5,132 bases of DNA from an uncultured Anaerovibrio sp. (GTDB taxonomy: Bacteria; Bacillota; Negativicutes; Selenomonadales; Selenomonadaceae): the NCBI GenBank assembly GCA_900768695.1, contig CAAGDY010000177.1, forward strand, positions 1 to 5,132, written 5' to 3'. Shown piece by piece: positions 1 to 5,132 of this stretch (positions are counted from its first letter, which is position 1; every line of letters starts with the position of its first letter). Made by a program: the position numbers and the translations under genes. Below the pieces are notes generated by a model that saw nothing but the letters and a program-made list of their open reading frames with translations, ran no database searches and had not been told where the DNA came from.

Positions 1-458
1 CCCATCAGCTCCCCGATGGCCTCTGCCAGCCGTCCCGACGTCAGCGGCCCGCTGGCCACAATGGTCACAGCATCAGGCTCACAGGGTATTTCCTCCAGCT
101 CCTGATGAATGACATTTATCAGCGGATGACCGCTCACCCTGTCGGTGACATATCTGCTGAAGCCCAGCCTGTCAACCGCCAGTGCGCCACCGGCCGGCAC
201 CCTTGTGGCATCCGCCGCCTCCATGATGACGGAGCCCAGCCTGCGCATCTCCTCCTTCAGCACGCCTACGGCATTTTCCAGCCCGGCCCCCCGGAGGGAA
301 TTGCTGCACACCAGCTCCGCAAACAAATCTGTCTTGTGGGCCGGGGTATTTTTCACAGGACGCATCTCGTACAAATCCACGGGGATGCCCCGCCGTGCCA
401 CCTGCCAGGCAGCCTCGCTGCCTGCCATGCCGGCACCTATGACAATAACCTTATTCAT
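1..458 (-). CDS. trmFO: TrmFO, tRNA (uracil-54-C5)-methyltransferase, N-terminal part
   Basis: The first 152 codons are present; the gene runs off the left edge. The family is usually about 435 residues. It is a folate- and FAD-dependent cytosolic enzyme that makes ribothymidine at U54 of the tRNA T-loop, using methylenetetrahydrofolate. Visible: the dinucleotide-binding motif VIVIGAGMAGSEAA at residues 4-17 (FAD Rossmann fold), the stretch YEMRP-KNTPAHKT at 30-43, and VCSNSLRG at 50-57. Cys51 lies where the B. subtilis enzyme has the Cys known to trap the flavin-methylene intermediate. The later PAGGALAVDR is also typical. The ATG start overlaps the topA stop by 8 bases, and I see no good SD in front of it, so translation is probably coupled to topA. 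It is the third gene of dprA-topA-trmFO. The identification is secure; the end is not visible. Confidence 0.96.
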   Translation of the reverse strand, partial: MNKVIVIGAGMAGSEAAWQVARRGIPVDLYEMRPVKNTPAHKTDLFAELVCSNSLRGAGLENAVGVLKEEMRRLGSVIMEAADATRVPAGGALAVDRLGFSRYVTDRVSGHPLINVIHQELEEIPCEPDAVTIVASGPLTSGRLAEAIGELM

Positions 459-2784
459 CAGGATTCTCAGCACTCTCTTTCGCCTTGGCAGCCTTTTCAC
501 GCTGCTTTTCCAATTCCTTATTTATCGGGTGGTTGACGCGGGTTTCGCAGCTGTCATTGCTGCAGTACGGCAGCACCCGCCCGTTGCGGTACACATGCTT
601 CAGCTGCAGGCTGCCGCACTTCGGGCATTTTTCCTCCATGGGCATATCCCAGGTGACAAAGTCACAGTCAGGATAGTTTTTGCAGCCATAAAAATTCCTG
701 CCCCGGCGGGATTTTCTTTCCACGATGGTGCCGTCACATTTCGGGCACTTAATCCCCGTATCCTTCAGGAGAGGCTTCGTGTTGCGGCACTCCGGGAACC
801 CCGGACAGGCCAGAAACTTGCCGAAGCGTCCCTGCTTCACCACCATCATGCGGCCGCACAAATCGCACTGCACATCGGATACCTCCACAGGAAGCTCCAC
901 ATGGCCGATGGCCTCGTCAGCCTTGGCCAGCTCCTCTGAAAACGGCCCGTAAAAATCCCCCAGCAGCTTGTACTTGTCCAAATCGCCTCCGGCAATGCTG
1001 TCCAGCCTGCTCTCCATGGTAGCCGTAAACTTCTCGTCCACGATATCCTTGAAGTATTCCTCAAGAAGATCCACCACCACAAAGCCCAGCTCCGTAGGCT
1101 GAAACGCCTTGCTGATACGCGACACGTAGCCTCTGCCCAGAATCGTTTCTATAATCGGTGCGTAGGTGCTTGGACGGCCAATGCCCTTTTCCTCCAGCAG
1201 CTTGACCAGGGAAGCGTCGTTGTACCTTGGCGGCGGTTCCGTAAAGTGCTGCTTCGGCACGGTCTTCATGAGGCGCAGCTCATCCCCCTCTGCCAGCTCC
1301 GGCAGGTTCATGTCCTTGTCGCCCTCGTTGTCCGCCATGATATAGACGGCCTGAAAGCCCGGAAACTTCAGCCGGGAGCCGCTGGCTGCCGCCTGGCAGT
1401 CACCGTTTGCCAGCTTGACGGACAATGTATCAAAAACAGCCGGCACCATCTGGCTGGCCACAAAGCGCTGCCAAATCAGCTGGTACAGCCTGAACTGATC
1501 CTTGTTCAGATATTTTTCAATCTCCTCCGGCACAAATCCCACACTGGTAGGGCGGATTGCCTCATGAGCGTCCTGGGATTTTTTGCCGGCAGAATAGATA
1601 TTGGCCTTTTCCGGGTAGTATTCCTGCCCAAACCGGCCTGTAATGTACTCCCTCGCCTCCGCCTGGGCCATCTCCGAGATGCGGGTAGAATCGGTACGCA
1701 TATAGGTGATAAGACCTGACGGCCCCTTGCGCCCCAGGTCAATGCCCTCGTACAGCTGCTGGGCCACCATCATGGTCTTGCGGGAGGTAAACCCCAGCTT
1801 TCTGGCCGCATCCTGCTGCAGGCTCGAGGTGGTAAAAGGCGGTGCCGCCCTGCGGCTCCTCTGGCGCTTCTTCACCTCGGCCACGGACCACACGCCCTCC
1901 GCCGCCAGGGAGGCGGCACGCTCCGCATCCTGCTGGTTGTGAATCCCCAGCTTGTAGCCCTTGATAGGCGGCATATCAGCGGCCTCGGCAGTACGGGAAA
2001 AATCATCCCCCATGGCAACCAGCTCGGCGCTGAACTGGCTGCTTTTGCCCTTTTTCAGCTTCAGATCAATAGTCCAGTATTCCTGGGAAACAAAGGCCTG
2101 TATGGCCTTTTCCCTGTCACATATCAGCTTGACGGTAACGGACTGCACCCTGCCGGCACTGAGGCCCTTCCTGACCTTGCGCCAGAGCAGGGGGCTGAGC
2201 TTGTAGCCCACTATGCGGTCCAGCATGCGCCGCGCCTGCTGGGCATCCACCCTGTCAATATTGATAGGATGCGGCTCCTTGATAGCCGCCTGAATGGCAG
2301 GCTTGGTTATCTCGTTAAAGACAATGCGGCAGGGACTTTCGGCGTCTATATCAAAAATATGGGCCAGATGCCAGGCTATGGCCTCCCCCTCCCGGTCCGG
2401 GTCACTGGCCAGATACACCTTATCCGCCTTGGCCGCATCCTTTTTCAGCGCCTTGATTAAGTCACCCTTGCCCCGGATGTTGATATATTTCGGCTCAAAA
2501 TTATTCTCTACATCAATGCCAAACTGGCTCTTGGGCAAATCCCGAAGATGCCCCATGGAGGCACGGACAGTATATCCCCTGCCCAGATAGCGCTCTATGG
2601 TCTTGGCCTTGGTAGGAGACTCCACCAGTACCAGCGTGCCTCCCTTGGCGTCCTTTTTGGCCTTTGTCTTTTTGGCACCGGCGGCAGACCTGGCAGCCTT
2701 TGACGTCTTGGACGTCTTTGCCGCCTTCTTCGCCTTTGTTGTGGTTTCTTCCCTTATCTCAGCTTCAGCTTGCACCTTGCTCAC
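451..2784 (-). CDS. topA: DNA topoisomerase I (type IA)
   Basis: A complete 777-residue type IA topoisomerase that relaxes negative supercoils by cutting one strand. Residues 1-48 are a Lys/Ala/Thr/Ser-rich basic tail not found in E. coli TopA. The Toprim domain follows, with VESPTKAKT (Glu55) and the metal-binding DPDREGE at 128-134. The catalytic Tyr361 sits in GLITYMRTDST (357-367). EKGIGRPSTYA is at 532-542. Three C-terminal four-Cys zinc ribbons use Cys640/643/660/666, 680/683/701/707 and 720/723/741/746. The tail after residue 750 is short and charged. The start is GTG at 2784, four bases after an SD-like AAGGAAGGAG inside the end of dprA; it overlaps the dprA stop as GTGA. The strong SD supports the long N-terminus. 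All catalytic residues are intact, so the protein should be active. Confidence 0.98.
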   Translation of the reverse strand: MSKVQAEAEIREETTTKAKKAAKTSKTSKAARSAAGAKKTKAKKDAKGGTLVLVESPTKAKTIERYLGRGYTVRASMGHLRDLPKSQFGIDVENNFEPKYINIRGKGDLIKALKKDAAKADKVYLASDPDREGEAIAWHLAHIFDIDAESPCRIVFNEITKPAIQAAIKEPHPINIDRVDAQQARRMLDRIVGYKLSPLLWRKVRKGLSAGRVQSVTVKLICDREKAIQAFVSQEYWTIDLKLKKGKSSQFSAELVAMGDDFSRTAEAADMPPIKGYKLGIHNQQDAERAASLAAEGVWSVAEVKKRQRSRRAAPPFTTSSLQQDAARKLGFTSRKTMMVAQQLYEGIDLGRKGPSGLITYMRTDSTRISEMAQAEAREYITGRFGQEYYPEKANIYSAGKKSQDAHEAIRPTSVGFVPEEIEKYLNKDQFRLYQLIWQRFVASQMVPAVFDTLSVKLANGDCQAAASGSRLKFPGFQAVYIMADNEGDKDMNLPELAEGDELRLMKTVPKQHFTEPPPRYNDASLVKLLEEKGIGRPSTYAPIIETILGRGYVSRISKAFQPTELGFVVVDLLEEYFKDIVDEKFTATMESRLDSIAGGDLDKYKLLGDFYGPFSEELAKADEAIGHVELPVEVSDVQCDLCGRMMVVKQGRFGKFLACPGFPECRNTKPLLKDTGIKCPKCDGTIVERKSRRGRNFYGCKNYPDCDFVTWDMPMEEKCPKCGSLQLKHVYRNGRVLPYCSNDSCETRVNHPINKELEKQREKAAKAKESAENPDE

Positions 2785-3902
2785 AAAACTCCTTCCTTCA
2801 CTGTACGGACATAGCGGTGAAGGTCATCAGACCGTACTAACCCCTTAAATTCCAGCTGCAATAATACAAACGCTGCATTGGCAACATCGCCGCCATGCAG
2901 GCGGTAAATAACCTCATCTATGGACAGAGGGTCATCATAGCTCAGCACCCGCAGAATTTCTTCCTCTGTCTTCGTTATTATAGCATGAGTTTTATTTTTT
3001 TCATCATTATTTTTCTGTTTGCCGCGTTTTTTTACAAATTCGGGATACTCCTCAATGATATCATGACTGTCAATAACCAGCTTGGCCCCCTGCTGAATCA
3101 GCCTGTTGCACCCCATGCTGACAGGCGAAAAAATACTGCCGGGCACGGCAAAAACCTCCCGCCCCTCGCTGATGGCCATTTCGGCTGTGATCAGGGAGCC
3201 GCTCCTCCTGGCCGCCTCCACCACTATGGTTCCCAGGCTCATGCCGCTGATAATGCGGTTTCTGGCCGGAAAATTGGCCGCCAGCGGCTTTGTGCCGGGC
3301 AGGTATTCAGAAAGCACGGCCCCCTTTTCCGCGATTTCTGCCAGCAGCCTGCCATTGGCGGGCGGGTATGCCACATCCACGCCGCAGCCCAGCACCGCCT
3401 CCGTTACACCCTTTGCCAGTGCCCCCTGATGGCTGCAGGTGTCCACACCCAGCGCCGCCCCGCTGACCACTGCAAACCCGTGCCCCGCCAGCGCCCGCCC
3501 CAGGCTCTCCGCCACGTTCCGGCCATAGGCACTCACCTTGCGGGAGCCTACCATGGCCAGCCTCGGCCTGGCACCGGCCAGGGTGCCTCGGTAAAAAAGC
3601 ACCGCCGGGGGATTGTGAATCTCCTTCAAAAGCTCCGGATATCCCTCCTCGTCCCTTGAACAAAGGCTGATGCCCTTCCGGCTGCATTCCTCCTGCAGCC
3701 TGTCCGGCCAATCCGGCCTCTCCCGCCTGGCATGCAGCAGGTTTTCCAGCACACCACCATCCAGAATACCGGCTGCCGCAATATCCCCCCGGTCAGCCCT
3801 CCATGCCTCTGCAGCCGAACCAAAATAATCCGTCAGCCGCCTTATTCTTATGCCGCCCAGTCCATCGATCCCCTGCAGGGCGGCCAGAAAAAATTTTTCC
3901 AC
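2781..3902 (-). CDS. dprA: DNA-processing protein DprA (Smf)
   Basis: DprA binds incoming single-stranded DNA and loads RecA during transformation; many non-competent bacteria also carry it. With the start chosen here it has 373 residues. A SAM-like/HhH N-terminal region (about 1-75) is followed by GYPELLKEIHNPPAVLFYRG (87-106). The Rossmann-like core then shows MVGSRKVSAYGR (117-128), VSGAALGVDTCSHQGAL (146-162), NFPARNRIISG (210-220), the segment from VVEAARRSGS to FAVPG (227-255), and MGCNRLIQQGAKLV (263-276). A basic Asn/Lys linker (291-305) leads to a winged-helix domain (about 312-368). The start is GTG at 3902, because GAGGTGA at 3914-3908 is a perfect SD match five bases upstream. The reading frame is open upstream to a TTG at 3953, but that has no SD and overlaps the likely -35 element. 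It is the first gene of the dprA-topA-trmFO operon. Confidence 0.96.
   Translation of the reverse strand: MEKFFLAALQGIDGLGGIRIRRLTDYFGSAAEAWRADRGDIAAAGILDGGVLENLLHARRERPDWPDRLQEECSRKGISLCSRDEEGYPELLKEIHNPPAVLFYRGTLAGARPRLAMVGSRKVSAYGRNVAESLGRALAGHGFAVVSGAALGVDTCSHQGALAKGVTEAVLGCGVDVAYPPANGRLLAEIAEKGAVLSEYLPGTKPLAANFPARNRIISGMSLGTIVVEAARRSGSLITAEMAISEGREVFAVPGSIFSPVSMGCNRLIQQGAKLVIDSHDIIEEYPEFVKKRGKQKNNDEKNKTHAIITKTEEEILRVLSYDDPLSIDEVIYRLHGGDVANAAFVLLQLEFKGLVRSDDLHRYVRTVKEGVL
2977..2985 (-). promoter_or_regulatory. candidate extended -10 promoter inside dprA, upstream of topA
   Basis: On the minus strand the bases TGCTATAAT form a perfect TGn-TATAAT extended -10 element, in the AT-rich DNA that encodes the dprA linker. 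There is no good -35, which extended -10 promoters can tolerate. Transcription would begin near 2970, about 185 bases before the topA GTG, and could give topA-trmFO extra expression apart from dprA. This rests on the motif alone. Confidence 0.4.
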
Positions 3903-3924
3903 CCCTCTCACCTCGCCTGCCGCT

Positions 3925-3953
3925 ATAATAGCTCTTTTCTTTACAAAAAGCAA
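3925..3953 (-). promoter_or_regulatory. candidate sigma-A promoter of the dprA-topA-trmFO operon
   Basis: On the minus strand TTGCTT (3953-3948) and TATTAT (3930-3925) are spaced by exactly 17 bases. The -10 matches consensus at five of six positions; the -35 is weak. Transcription would start near 3918, leaving a leader of about 16 bases that contains the GAGGTGA SD for the GTG at 3902. It lies just after the terminator of the previous gene, where a new promoter is needed, and the AT-rich DNA upstream could serve as an UP element. Confidence 0.5.
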
Positions 3954-3962
3954 TATTTTATC

Positions 3963-4002
3963 AAAAAAAATAAGCTGTTAATTTATTTTTCATTAACAGC
4001 TT
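3963..4002 (-). terminator. rho-independent terminator after the folB-like gene
   Basis: A perfect 10-bp stem (AAGCTGTTAA at 3972-3981 with TTAACAGCTT at 3993-4002) encloses an 11-base loop. On the minus strand the stem is followed by A and then eight T (3970-3963). It separates the folB-like gene from the dprA operon. On the plus strand the stem is followed only by a poor T-run. Confidence 0.85.
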
Positions 4003-4035
4003 TAATATATATATCTATATATTATTATATTATTA
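4003..4035. repeat. AT-only microsatellite-like tract after the folB-like stop
   Basis: A low-complexity run of TA and TTA units, with a single C, lies between the folB-like stop and the terminator. On the minus strand the TAA stop at 4038-4036 is followed by two more in-frame TAA codons (4035-4030), giving a triple stop. It contrasts with the GC-rich genes around it. Confidence 0.7.
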
Positions 4036-4398
4036 TTACTTGGCCCGTCTGGTAACCTCAACCTCCACATAATCCATCGGCCCGGTAATAGTCGCATTGT
4101 TCCTGCGGGCGGTTACAGTCACCTCAGCCAAATTCTGATACTGGGACAAAAGCTTGTCGGCAATGTGCCCCGCCAGCGCCCTCATGTGACTAAAACGCTT
4201 ATTCTCCACAGTTTCCTTCACCGTAGCATAAATAGCCGTAGAATGAACACTATCATTCATCTCATCGTTCTCGATTACATCATCGTCCTTCGTCACGGCC
4301 TCCACGTCAAAATAAAACTTCTGCCCCAGCTCGCGCTCGTACTCATAGGTACCATGAAAGCCATACAACATCATGTTGACCAGTCTGATTTTTGCCAC
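4036..4398 (-). CDS. folB: FolB-like (dihydroneopterin aldolase fold) protein with altered active site
   Basis: A 120-residue protein of the tunnelling-fold FolB/FolX family. FolB normally cleaves 7,8-dihydroneopterin to 6-hydroxymethyl-dihydropterin in folate synthesis. The N-terminus is typical: MAKIRLVNMMLYGFHGTYEYERELGQKFYFDVE, with Glu21 at the position of the known active-site Glu22 of Staphylococcus aureus FolB. Length and the C-terminal DYVEVEVTR (109-117) also fit. By my ungapped alignment to remembered S. aureus FolB, three other key positions differ: Tyr54 is Ser53, the pterin-anchoring Glu74 is Arg73, and the catalytic Lys100 is Arg99. The usual P-x-IPGH loop reads ATITGP. Family membership is good, but aldolase activity is doubtful. 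The GTG start is supported by GGAGATGA at 4412-4405, six bases upstream. It follows the FolP-like gene on the same strand, with a promoter region between. Its DNA looks less GC-rich than its neighbours. Confidence 0.82.
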   Translation of the reverse strand: MAKIRLVNMMLYGFHGTYEYERELGQKFYFDVEAVTKDDDVIENDEMNDSVHSTAIYATVKETVENKRFSHMRALAGHIADKLLSQYQNLAEVTVTARRNNATITGPMDYVEVEVTRRAK

Positions 4399-4404
4399 AA
4401 CAGC

Positions 4405-4468
4405 TCATCTCCATTCTAAATAGAATTATATCGTCTTACTACTTCGCCAAAAACCTCCTATTTCCTGC
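4405..4468 (-). promoter_or_regulatory. promoter region and SD of the folB-like gene
   Basis: On the minus strand a perfect TATAAT (4430-4425) lies ahead of the SD GGAGATGA (4412-4405), but 17 bases further upstream there is only TTTTTG, a poor -35. An alternative fits well: GCAGGAAAT (4468-4460), 11 bases, then GGCGAAG (4448-4442) matches the B. subtilis sigma-H consensus RnAGGAwww-n11/12-RnnGAAT at all but the last base. A perfect inverted repeat, ATTCTA-AA-TAGAAT (4413-4426), lies between -10 and SD and could be an operator. All three calls are motif-based. Confidence 0.5.
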
Positions 4469-4521
4469 AAAACAGCAAAAAAATACAAAAAAATAGGACT
4501 TATGGGTGGTATTTTATCCCC

Positions 4522-4875
4522 TCATTTTGTCAAGCTTTCAATGTGCCTTTCCAGCTGGGCCGCAATCTCCTTCAGGCCCCAGGGCTGCTCCTTCAGCCGC
4601 GGGACTGCCCGCCGCAGCTGTGCCACCGTAGCCAGCACCAGCACATCCGTAAACTGGGCCGCCAGATTGACGGTAGCTGCCGAAACAGCCGCCTCGGCCC
4701 CCTGGCTGAGCATGGTCTGCTTCAGGATATTGGCCGCCCTGGTGTCAACCCTCTCCAGCCTGATGGCCTGAAACAGCGCCTTTTCGGACATAATCTCTAT
4801 GCCGCGGCCCGTTACGCCTATGGCCTGCATGGCCTCCGCCGCCTCATGTATATTATTTATTTCTACAATTTGCAT
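4522..4875 (-). CDS. stand-alone FolP-type N-terminal domain protein (no catalytic barrel)
   Basis: A 117-residue protein with no signal peptide or membrane segment. It resembles the roughly 100-residue region that precedes the TIM barrel in dihydropteroate synthases of clostridia and relatives. The resemblance is recalled, not searched: RLERVDTRAANILKQTMLSQ (39-58), GAEAAV (59-64), TDVLVLATVAQL (76-87), and LKEQPWGLKEIAAQL (94-108). None of the catalytic hallmarks, such as a MGILNVTPDSF-like motif, are seen in the protein or in any frame of the next 123 bases, so it looks like a stand-alone domain or the end product of a deletion rather than a fresh frameshift. The ATG at 4875 is preferred over a TTG two codons upstream because GAGG (4885-4882) lies six or seven bases before it. 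The folB-like gene downstream suggests a past or present folate link. Its function is not known. Confidence 0.75.
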   Translation of the reverse strand: MQIVEINNIHEAAEAMQAIGVTGRGIEIMSEKALFQAIRLERVDTRAANILKQTMLSQGAEAAVSAATVNLAAQFTDVLVLATVAQLRRAVPRLKEQPWGLKEIAAQLERHIESLTK

Positions 4876-4898
4876 AAACAACCTCTTTCTACTATAAT
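4870..4898 (+). promoter_or_regulatory. candidate promoter for the small plus-strand gene
   Basis: TTGCAT (4870-4875) and a perfect TATAAT (4893-4898) are spaced by 17 bases on the plus strand. Transcription would begin near 4905, about 58 bases before the small ORF. The -35 is weak and overlaps the start codon of the divergent FolP-like gene, so the two genes may compete for polymerase. I could not place a convincing minus-strand promoter in the same 87-base gap. Confidence 0.45.
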
Positions 4899-4919
4899 GT
4901 ATATAGTGGTTTTGTAACA

Positions 4920-4936
4920 GCTGCCTGCCAGGCAGC
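4920..4936 (+). other. short GC-rich hairpin in the leader of the small ORF
   Basis: GCTGCCT and AGGCAGC form a perfect 7-bp stem around a 3-base loop (GCC). There is no T-run after it, so it is not a terminator. It lies between the proposed start of transcription and the AGGAGG SD at 4953-4958, and could stabilise the leader or affect ribosome access. On the minus strand it lies upstream of the FolP-like gene. Confidence 0.5.
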
Positions 4937-4962
4937 AGCCCGGCATACGTACAGGAGGCACT

Positions 4963-5040
4963 ATGGGAGATATTGCAGTATTAAGCCTGGTCCTGATGAT
5001 GATTGCCTACACATTCTGGGAGGACATTTTCAGTGACTAA
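4963..5040 (+). CDS. 25-residue hydrophobic peptide, unrecognised
   Basis: A very short ORF that encodes MGDIAVLSLVLMMIAYTFWE and then DIFSD. Residues 4-19 are almost entirely hydrophobic and could span a membrane once. The ends carry only acidic charges (Asp3; Glu20, Asp21 and Asp25). A perfect AGGAGG (4953-4958) lies four bases before the ATG, and a strong terminator begins on the stop codon, so it forms a unit of its own of about 165 bases. Size and hydrophobicity resemble small regulatory membrane peptides such as KdpF or type I toxin peptides, but I do not recognise the family, and no antisense RNA partner or kdp gene is visible. A non-coding RNA with a chance ORF is the main alternative, though the SD argues against it. 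Confidence 0.6.
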   Translation: MGDIAVLSLVLMMIAYTFWEDIFSD

Positions 5041-5071
5041 ATAGGATTGGCTTTGCCGATTCTATTTTTTT
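5040..5071 (+). terminator. rho-independent terminator of the small plus-strand gene
   Basis: A 12-bp stem (5040-5051 with 5055-5066, including two G-T wobbles) has a TTT loop and runs into seven T (5065-5071). It begins at the last base of the small ORF's stop codon. This is a strong plus-strand terminator. Confidence 0.88.
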
Positions 5072-5073
5072 GC

Positions 5074-5101
5074 AAAAAAACAAGGGGCGAGTACGCCCCT
5101 T
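5074..5101 (-). terminator. rho-independent terminator of a gene entering from the right
   Basis: AAGGGGCG (5082-5089) and CGCCCCTT (5094-5101) form a perfect, GC-rich 8-bp stem with a 4-base loop. On the minus strand it is followed by G and seven T (5080-5074). The plus strand has no T-run after the stem, so it must serve minus-strand transcription arriving from beyond the right edge. Confidence 0.85.
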
Positions 5102-5112
5102 AAAAACAAATT

Positions 5113-5132
5113 TTACAGCACCCTGCGGGCAC
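5113..5132 (-). CDS. possible C-terminus of a gene running in from the right edge
   Basis: On the minus strand one frame reads Ala-Arg-Arg-Val-Leu-stop, with TAA at 5115-5113, only 11 bases before a minus-strand terminator. That terminator shows a gene should end near here, and this frame fits best. Another frame gives a TAA closer to the stem. Too little is visible to identify the product. Confidence 0.35.

Noticed and set aside
145..939. Long open frame on the plus strand (264 codons)
   Set aside because: It lies antisense to trmFO and topA, whose protein families are certain; high GC in third codon positions creates such shadow frames. No SD or family resemblance was seen.
1246..2460. Several plus-strand frames of 80-170 codons antisense to topA
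   Set aside because: All are within topA, contain no recognisable domain, and are explained by the codon bias of the real gene.
2895..3659. Plus-strand frame of 254 codons with a hydrophobic stretch near its start
   Set aside because: The hydrophobic stretch is the antisense reading of the Lys/Asn-rich dprA linker, and the rest is antisense to the DprA core.
4470..4521. T-rich minus-strand segment after the FolP-like gene as a terminator
   Set aside because: There are two runs of seven T, but the best stems I can find ahead of them have only three or four pairs, so I do not call a terminator. The two genes may be partly co-transcribed.
4891..4918. Minus-strand promoter GTTACA-16-TATAGT for the FolP-like gene
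   Set aside because: The matches are fair, but the transcript would begin near 4884, within the SD at 4885-4882, which would remove part of the ribosome binding site.
1..5132. CRISPR arrays, insertion sequences, tRNA or rRNA genes, riboswitches, phage or defence genes
   Set aside because: I looked for regularly spaced repeats, transposase motifs, terminal repeats and conserved RNA signatures and saw none; intergenic space is too small for most of them.

Overview
The window is a compact stretch of bacterial chromosome, almost all read from the minus strand. Gene order, use of GTG starts with strong Shine-Dalgarno (SD) sites, and rho-independent terminators point to a Gram-positive-lineage (Bacillota) organism of moderately high GC. 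The style of the proteins suggests Negativicutes (Selenomonas-like), but this is inferred from memory of related sequences and was not tested by a search.

From right to left on the minus strand there are four units. (1) At the right edge are the last codons of a possible gene entering from outside, with its own terminator (5074-5101). (2) At 4522-4875 is a 117-residue protein that looks like the N-terminal accessory domain of clostridial-type dihydropteroate synthase (FolP) without the catalytic barrel. (3) At 4036-4398 is a dihydroneopterin aldolase-fold (FolB-like) protein, closed by a hairpin terminator at 3963-4002. (4) At 1-3902 is the operon dprA-topA-trmFO. These genes overlap by 4 and 8 bases, so translation is probably coupled. 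The dprA(smf)-topA-trmFO(gid) order is the one known from Bacillus subtilis: a DNA-uptake/recombination factor, topoisomerase I, and a tRNA/flavin methyltransferase.

One tiny gene runs on the plus strand (4963-5040). It encodes a 25-residue hydrophobic peptide with a perfect SD and a strong terminator starting on its stop codon. It is divergent from the FolP-like gene and faces the gene entering from the right.

The most interesting part is 4036-4875. The FolB-like protein keeps the family fold signature and the first active-site Glu, but by ungapped alignment it lacks the conserved Tyr, the pterin-anchoring Glu and the catalytic Lys. Its neighbour is a FolP accessory domain without the enzyme. 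Either this is a decaying folate cluster or the pair has been put to another use. Other points are a Lys/Ala-rich N-terminal tail on TopA, a candidate internal promoter for topA inside dprA, and a dprA start best placed at an internal GTG.
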